A stretch of DNA of 46,670 nucleotides, taken from DASVAL01 sp035649575 (GTDB lineage: Bacteria > Planctomycetota > UBA1135 > UBA2386). The stretch lies in the NCBI GenBank assembly GCA_035649575.1, contig DASRJH010000197.1, positions 1-46,670 of the forward strand. The letters are read 5' to 3'. The position numbers and the translations under genes were made by a program. The notes under the pieces are model-generated. The model saw nothing but the letters and a program-made list of their open reading frames with translations. It was not told the DNA's origin and did not search any database. This document shows, piece by piece, positions 43,601 through 46,670 of the stretch; position 1 is the stretch's first letter; each line of letters opens with the position of its first letter.

Positions 43601-44087
43601 ACCAGTCGCGGGCGCGACAGTGCTCTGTGTCGATGCCGAAGGTCATCCGCTCGGCGCGCCGGGCCTCGCGACGACCGGGCCGGACGGACGCGCGTGGTTC
43701 GGCGGCATGCCGCGCGGCGCCGCGCGGATCGTCGGCCGCGCCGCGGGTTTCGGCCCCGGCTCGAGCCCCCTGCTCGAGCTCGATCCCGACCGCGCCCAGG
43801 AGTTCGCGCTGAGCCTGCCTACGGGCACGCGCACGGTGCTGCAGGCCGTCGACGCCTCGGGCCGGGCGCTGCGCGGAGCGATCGTGACCGCGCGTTGGAA
43901 CGACACCCCGTGGCTGCCGAGCTTCCTGCTCGTCGAAGCCACGCGCGCCGACGGTGCGCTCGAACTGGGCCGGCTCGGCCGCGGCGACTGGGAGTTCCGC
44001 GTGAGTCATCCCGGCGTCGGCACGCTGACCCACCGCCGCGCGATCGGGAACGAGGCCGCAGTCACGATCGTCGTGGCCCCGCAGTGA
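40686..44087 (+). CDS. Large exported protein with repeated carboxypeptidase-regulatory-like domains
   Basis: This encodes 1133 residues from a GTG. The N-terminal helix (LIAIVTALLLVLAAMWLLRS) is a signal or membrane anchor, followed by a low-complexity Ala/Asp linker. The rest is a chain of prealbumin/Ig-like units carrying the characteristic G-x-V-x-(D/N) and G-x-F-x-L pattern: VNGMVLADRKAPVTGARILA, GVVTGIVTTAGGVPVAGAHV, GRFQLTGLADEGTFLVVAAH, IAGTVRDEQGQPVRGALVRK, ELRGRVVDAATGQPLRTAVV and GEFHFTGLDEGTYGLIAADP. There are about eight such units. It is probably a periplasmic or surface protein; no catalytic domain is visible. Confidence 0.87.
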   Translation: MPRLIAIVTALLLVLAAMWLLRSCQEATLLDTGPPPAGGSGADVDPATAAVATAVASEAADTPIRREVAPATDGPVFTVNGMVLADRKAPVTGARILAYRGEADDRSGIMPMDMSQRGNPGLSFRLTGEPIASAFADAAGNFTLRAFEAHLRITLEHDLYALPQPEVVHVPQQSKQTNLVLRPMLGAMLRGRLLGERTAHVTKVRLFLEPDPMSVMGDSRALLGAIMSSMLPGAKPETDGTFVFRGVLPGAAITLTVEGDAVMAHTSQPALEPAEVRDVVVAVNAGASLDVLVVDPDGAPIVDADVSARTGDNSPMIGQLMAAHGKTGPDGVCRLRGLRTERTTVEATAKARLTATATIDLQAGGEPQQLRLELGEGGVVTGIVTTAGGVPVAGAHVAHFPSGDIPLLGDIASQLGAEQMADVANSGVHTDAEGRFQLTGLADEGTFLVVAAHPDHAAGQTKGVRMGDRDVKVVLQPLGGLRGRVVAAENQKPLPSFTVALLRTSFLVLRTAVRQQVFDAAADGAFELVRIAPGEYTLQVRGDGRSETEQTVVVAAGTTDAGILEVSRAAAIAGTVRDEQGQPVRGALVRKRQGAMADNPMIAMFGGGSQGAYTDGEGRFRLEPLAPGRLQLLATADGFASARSERLKVEAGQVLEGIVITLDHGGSIHGKLLVGAGQQPDEFLVTAQEQVTQSSRGAVPSADGTFHFENLDPGQHTVQAMPAGLMRSLGGNDWRPGQSMRFGEIFQKITDHVVSQRCAVRAGETTEVTLDATELATGARWIVRVEVGGKPFEDGLIEATAIEDGRMRAAMLLHGAASFAGIRPGIHRLQVRGGMTMTPIGPPQDAAFPKDTTEHRTTLSLPAGELRGRVVDAATGQPLRTAVVRLLHEGHAERDDTLGMALTDAAGEFHFTGLDEGTYGLIAADPLHPGPESAASRRAGIRVVPGTPGEVVELRAHPSAAASVLVTTSGGQPVAGATVLCVDAEGHPLGAPGLATTGPDGRAWFGGMPRGAARIVGRAAGFGPGSSPLLELDPDRAQEFALSLPTGTRTVLQAVDASGRALRGAIVTARWNDTPWLPSFLLVEATRADGALELGRLGRGDWEFRVSHPGVGTLTHRRAIGNEAAVTIVVAPQ

Positions 44088-44116
44088 CCGCCGTTCGCGT
44101 GACCGCGCCGAACTGC

Positions 44117-44122
44117 TACGTT
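44117..44122 (+). promoter_or_regulatory. Putative -10 element for the J-domain protein
   Basis: TACGTT in the context GCTACGTTC, 14 bases before the ATG at 44137. No Shine-Dalgarno sequence is visible. Confidence 0.3.
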
Positions 44123-44136
44123 CACGACGTCCCTGC

Positions 44137-45009
44137 ATGCCGCCGCGATCTTCGCCCAACTACTGGATCGGCCGTTTCCTGTTCGGCATCGCCCTCATCC
44201 TCGGTGCAGGGCTCGGCCTCTTCCAGCGCCTGCTGCGCGTCAGCGACCCGATCGGTCTGATCAGCCTCGTCTGCGGCTTCTTCGGCTTCGTGCTCGCCTA
44301 CTCGTCGATCACGCCGTTGGTCCGCTACGCAACGCTGTCTGCCCGCACGCGCCGGGCCTGGAGCGAGGCCGCGCACGAGGCCTTCGCGCGCGCTTCGCTG
44401 CCGCGCCGCATCTACTACCTGCTCGCGGCGGTTGCCGAAGCCGACGGGCCGATGTCGCAGGCCGAACGCGAGACCGTGCGGCGCTTCCTGCTCGAACGGT
44501 TCCTCGATCCGGTCATGAGCCAGGAGATCCGGAACTGGGAGGAGCAGCCGCTGCGGTTCACGGACCGCATCGGCCTCGCGGCGCGCATCGCGCACGGCCT
44601 CGACGCGAGTGAACGCGACTCGCTGTTCTGCTGGTGCTGTCTCGTCGCCTTCGCGGACGGCAAGTTCCGCGATCCCGAGCACGCGGTGCTCTCCGACGTC
44701 GCCAAGGGCCTCGGCCTCTCCGCGAGTCGCTCGCGCATGTTGTTCCACCTGGCTCGCGCGCAGTATCTGCGCGGCGAGAAGCAGGGGTCCGCGACCCGGC
44801 CGGGACCCGCTCTCGATCGGCGCGCGCAGGCTTTGGCGGTGCTGGGTTTGCCGGCCGATGCGAACCCGGTTCAGATCAGGGCACGCCACCGGCAGCTCGT
44901 TCGCAAGTTCCATCCCGACGCGCACGCGAACCTCGGTCCCATCGCGCAGCGCGAGGCCACCGAGCGCTTCACCGAGATCCAGCGCGCCTACGAAACCCTC
45001 ACCACCTGA
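44137..45009 (+). CDS. Membrane-anchored J-domain protein (DjlA-like)
   Basis: This encodes 290 residues. Two N-terminal membrane helices (FLFGIALILGAGLGLFQ and ISLVCGFFGFVLAYSS) precede a helical TerB-like region (RIYYLLAAVAEADGPMSQAE, VAFADGKFRDPEHAVLSDVAKGLG, here quoted in part: VAFADGKFRDPEHAV). The C-terminal J domain has ALAVLGLPADANPVQIRARH and the HPD motif (His259) in KFHPDAHANLG, then RFTEIQRAYETL. The layout of anchor, TerB-like domain and J domain matches DjlA, a co-chaperone that recruits DnaK to the membrane. The OsmC gene starts 7 bases later. Confidence 0.9.
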   Translation: MPPRSSPNYWIGRFLFGIALILGAGLGLFQRLLRVSDPIGLISLVCGFFGFVLAYSSITPLVRYATLSARTRRAWSEAAHEAFARASLPRRIYYLLAAVAEADGPMSQAERETVRRFLLERFLDPVMSQEIRNWEEQPLRFTDRIGLAARIAHGLDASERDSLFCWCCLVAFADGKFRDPEHAVLSDVAKGLGLSASRSRMLFHLARAQYLRGEKQGSATRPGPALDRRAQALAVLGLPADANPVQIRARHRQLVRKFHPDAHANLGPIAQREATERFTEIQRAYETLTT

Positions 45010-45016
45010 GCATCAC

Positions 45017-45424
45017 ATGGTCACCATCTCCGCCAAGTACGAAGGCGATCTCTGCTGCACCGCCGTCCACGGCCCCTCGGGTGCGAAGCTGCAAAGCGAC
45101 GCGCCGAAGGACAACCAAGGGCTCGGCCGCTCCTTCTCGCCGACCGACCTCGTCGCGACAGCCCTCGGCACCTGCATCCTGACGACGATGGGCCTCGTCG
45201 CGCGGCGTCACGGCATCGAGCTGAAGGGCGCGCAGGTCACCGTCGAGAAGCACATGATCAGCAATCCGCGACGGATCGGCCGGTTGCCCACCGAGGTCGT
45301 GATGCCCGGTTCGTTCACGCCCGAACAGAAGAAGCTGCTCGAAACGACCGCGAACACGTGCCCCGTCTACAAGAGCCTGCACGCGGACATCGAGTCCCCG
45401 ATCACGTTCCGTTGGGCCAATTGA
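45017..45424 (+). CDS. OsmC-family protein
   Basis: This encodes 135 residues, the usual OsmC size. The family pattern is complete: SPTDLVATALGTCILTTMGL with Cys53 on the long central helix, LKGAQVTVEKHMI, and the second cysteine Cys115 in TCPVYKSLHADIE. The two cysteines are the peroxidatic pair in active Ohr/OsmC enzymes; this sequence is closest in style to the YhfA branch, whose substrate is unclear. It is probably cotranscribed with the J-domain gene. The upstream open frame overlaps that gene, so the ATG at 45017 is chosen. Confidence 0.93.
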   Translation: MVTISAKYEGDLCCTAVHGPSGAKLQSDAPKDNQGLGRSFSPTDLVATALGTCILTTMGLVARRHGIELKGAQVTVEKHMISNPRRIGRLPTEVVMPGSFTPEQKKLLETTANTCPVYKSLHADIESPITFRWAN

Positions 45425-45706
45425 CCCGCCGAGGACACCCGTCTTCGTCGCCGCGGTCGACCACGCGGGCGAAGGCTCGCCGACGACGTCGGCGGTCGTG
45501 CGCCCCTGACGGCACGTAGCTGGGCCACCAGCCGTACGGGAAGGAAGGACTGCTCGTGGCGGCGCTCGTCCGGCCCTCGTCACTCGCGCGTCGGCAGCGT
45601 CAGCTTGGCTCATAGGCGGCTCGTACCCGCCGAGTCTACCTTCTGGTTGCGGGCCATGACCGAGAGGGAACGCAGTTCACGCCGATGCGAAGGACGCGCG
45701 CGGTCT
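45425..45706. other. Intergenic region, nothing recognised
   Basis: About 280 bases between the OsmC gene and the convergent lipoprotein. The minus-strand frame 44999-45613 crosses the OsmC gene antisense and is not credible. Several short GC palindromes are present but none is a clear terminator. Confidence 0.5.
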
Positions 45707-46039
45707 TCAGCGATCGCAGACCTCGTTGTTGATCTTGAACGGGTCCCACCAGTTGTTCGTCGGGTCGTCGCTGTAGCCGCACACGTACCTAACGTCGCTG
45801 ATGATGCCCGTGACCAGCCCCGCCCCGGCTCCGAACGCAGCCATCACAGCGAGGGCGCCGAGGATCGCTTCGCCGTTGCAGCTGTTGCAGCAGCCGCCGA
45901 AGTCACCACTCGAGTGCCCGAGCATGATCGCCGGCCCCGTCAGGGCGCCGACCAGGGGCTTCACCAGCGTGCAACCGCCGCTGCCGAGCCCGAGCGCGAG
46001 GACTGCGACAAGGCCCAGCACCTGGCGGGAAGCGAACAT
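45707..46039 (-). CDS. Small Gly/Cys-rich lipoprotein
   Basis: This encodes 110 residues from the ATG at 46039 (MFASRQVLGLVAVLALGLGS); the open frame continues upstream but that part is Arg-rich. The lipobox GSGGC gives Cys23. The mature part has GDFGGCCNSCNGEAILGAL, a hydrophobic Gly/Ala helix (AVMAAFGAGAGLVTGII) and the tail VRYVCGYSDDPTNNWWDPF. The first ~15 codons and the region upstream form one copy of a 136-bp duplication. Function unknown. Confidence 0.72.
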   Translation of the reverse strand: MFASRQVLGLVAVLALGLGSGGCTLVKPLVGALTGPAIMLGHSSGDFGGCCNSCNGEAILGALAVMAAFGAGAGLVTGIISDVRYVCGYSDDPTNNWWDPFKINNEVCDR

Positions 46040-46128
46040 GCCCAAGACAGCGCAGGCTGCAGGGCGAACGTGCCGGCGGCCGCCAAGGAAGTCCCGGCCG
46101 CGACGCACGACCCGGTGCCATCGCGCCC
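45993..46128 (+). repeat. 136-bp direct repeat, copy 1
   Basis: Identical to 46535-46670 except at two positions (46008 A versus 46550 G; 46028 G versus 46570 A). This copy covers the 5' end of the lipoprotein gene (start codon and signal-peptide codons) and the DNA upstream of it. Its right end is set only by where copy 2 meets the window edge. Confidence 0.95.
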
Positions 46129-46221
46129 ACCCCGCTCCCCGGACCGCCCTCGGCACCGCAGAATCTGCAGCCAGCGCAATCCATCGTCGCCAGCCGGCGT
46201 CTTGAAGTGCACGATCGATCC

Positions 46222-46670
46222 ATGGCCGATGCGGATCCGACCCTGAGCCACATGTTCCAGACCCATCGACAGGGTCTGGCGGGGGCGGTGCGCAGCGTGC
46301 TCGGTGGTTCGGCAGACGTGACCGAAGTGCTGCAGGACGCCTTCCTCAAGTGCTGGCGCGACTGGCAGCGCGGCACGCGGCCGGACGACCCGGTGGCCTG
46401 GATCTTCGTCGTCGTGTGGAACGTGGCGGTCGATGCCCGGCGTCGCCGGCAGCGGCAGCCGATCCACGAAACCCTGGACGAGGACCAGACCGTGACGCCA
46501 AACACCCTTCCTTCTCCGTCGCACGCGCTCGAACAGCGCGAGGACTGCGGCAAGGCCCAGCACCTGGCGAGAAGCGAACATGCCCAAGACAGCGCAGGCT
46601 GCAGGGCGAACGTGCCGGCGGCCGCCAAGGAAGTCCCGGCCGCGACGCACGACCCGGTGCCATCGCGCCC
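46222..46670 (+). CDS. ECF-type RNA polymerase sigma factor, region 4 replaced by a repeat; runs off window
   Basis: The frame is open from the ATG at 46222 to the right edge (149 codons). Residues 1-80 are a clear sigma-70 region 2: LSHMFQTHRQGLAGAVRSVL, DVTEVLQDAFLKCWRDWQRG and PVAWIFVVVWNVAVDARRRR. A linker follows (IHETLDEDQTVTPNTLPSPS). From residue ~105 (after ALEQ) the DNA is the second copy of the 136-bp repeat, and the translation loses any sigma character, so the expected region 4 is absent. It is probably a disrupted gene, or an assembly artefact if the contig ends here. Confidence 0.75.
   Translation, partial: MADADPTLSHMFQTHRQGLAGAVRSVLGGSADVTEVLQDAFLKCWRDWQRGTRPDDPVAWIFVVVWNVAVDARRRRQRQPIHETLDEDQTVTPNTLPSPSHALEQREDCGKAQHLARSEHAQDSAGCRANVPAAAKEVPAATHDPVPSR
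46535..46670 (+). repeat. 136-bp direct repeat, copy 2, reaching the window edge
   Basis: Starts inside the sigma-factor reading frame and continues to the last base of the window, 542 bases after copy 1. On the minus strand it encodes MFASRQVLGLAAVLAL, the same signal-peptide start as the lipoprotein at 46039, and then departs from it at the junction. Confidence 0.95.

Noticed and set aside
45961..46650. 229-codon minus-strand frame starting in repeat copy 2 (MFASRQVLGLAAVL...)
   Set aside because: It begins like the true lipoprotein but then reads antisense through the sigma gene with Arg-rich composition; it is a by-product of the duplication.

Overview
The window is uniformly GC-rich and gene-dense, and it reads as chromosomal DNA from a member of the Planctomycetota, probably one of the lineages outside the classic Pirellula/Planctomyces groups. 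The grounds are indirect: a BlaI-M56 peptidase pair with no penicillin-sensor domain, many small lipoproteins and secreted proteins of unknown function, a secreted protein with a GSGCPG-type C-terminal module, a planctomycete-like ECF sigma region 2, a bacterial deoxyhypusine-synthase homologue, and a preference for ATGA/GTGA start-stop overlaps. There is no rRNA, CRISPR array, prophage or complete transposon. One tRNA gene (Asp) is present.

Left part (1-8250): a membrane-protein gene runs off the left edge, followed by a secreted hypothetical protein. Then come a frameshifted remnant of a type I restriction R-subunit, a small lipoprotein translationally coupled to a LOR/SDH (TIGR00300-type, ornithine-cyclodeaminase-like) gene, and, divergently, a MoxR ATPase - DUF58 - transglutaminase operon. 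Next (15828 down to 8207, minus strand) lies a five-gene operon in which every junction is a 1- or 4-base overlap: a cyclohydrolase/cyclodeaminase (FchA-like), phosphoglycerate mutase GpmI, a secreted M28 peptidase, a large lipoprotein, and a lipoprotein with two retropepsin-like aspartyl protease domains in tandem.

Middle (15949-29805): small lipoproteins (one of the DUF3332 type), a metallophosphoesterase and an M19 dipeptidase are followed by a helical protein divergent from glcDEF (glycolate oxidase) with a coupled fourth gene. A BlaI - M56 peptidase - secreted coiled-coil operon comes next, preceded by two ACTAC-N4-GTAGT dyads 22 bp apart. After it is a secreted GSGCPG-module protein.

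Right part (30356-46670): ppk1, a single-haem cytochrome c converging on a PuuD-like membrane protein, a lipoprotein, tRNA-Asp with its terminator, and a hypothetical protein with an HYDTDG motif. Then comes a chain of coupled genes: a sugar-type periplasmic binding protein whose two lobes appear in swapped order, a secreted protein, a deoxyhypusine-synthase homologue with its active-site lysine, and an EamA transporter. A 1133-residue protein of repeated carboxypeptidase-regulatory-like domains, a membrane-anchored J-domain protein, an OsmC protein and a small lipoprotein follow. At the right edge an ECF sigma gene is cut by a second copy of a 136-bp segment that also carries the start of the neighbouring lipoprotein gene.

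Several genes have a TAnnnT hexamer only 6-9 bases before the start codon and no visible Shine-Dalgarno sequence, so leaderless transcription may be common here. No complete new defence or mobile system was recognised. The most unusual items are the lobe-swapped binding protein, the tandem-retropepsin lipoprotein with its operon, the BlaI-M56-coiled-coil unit with its twin operators, and the 136-bp duplication that truncates a sigma gene.
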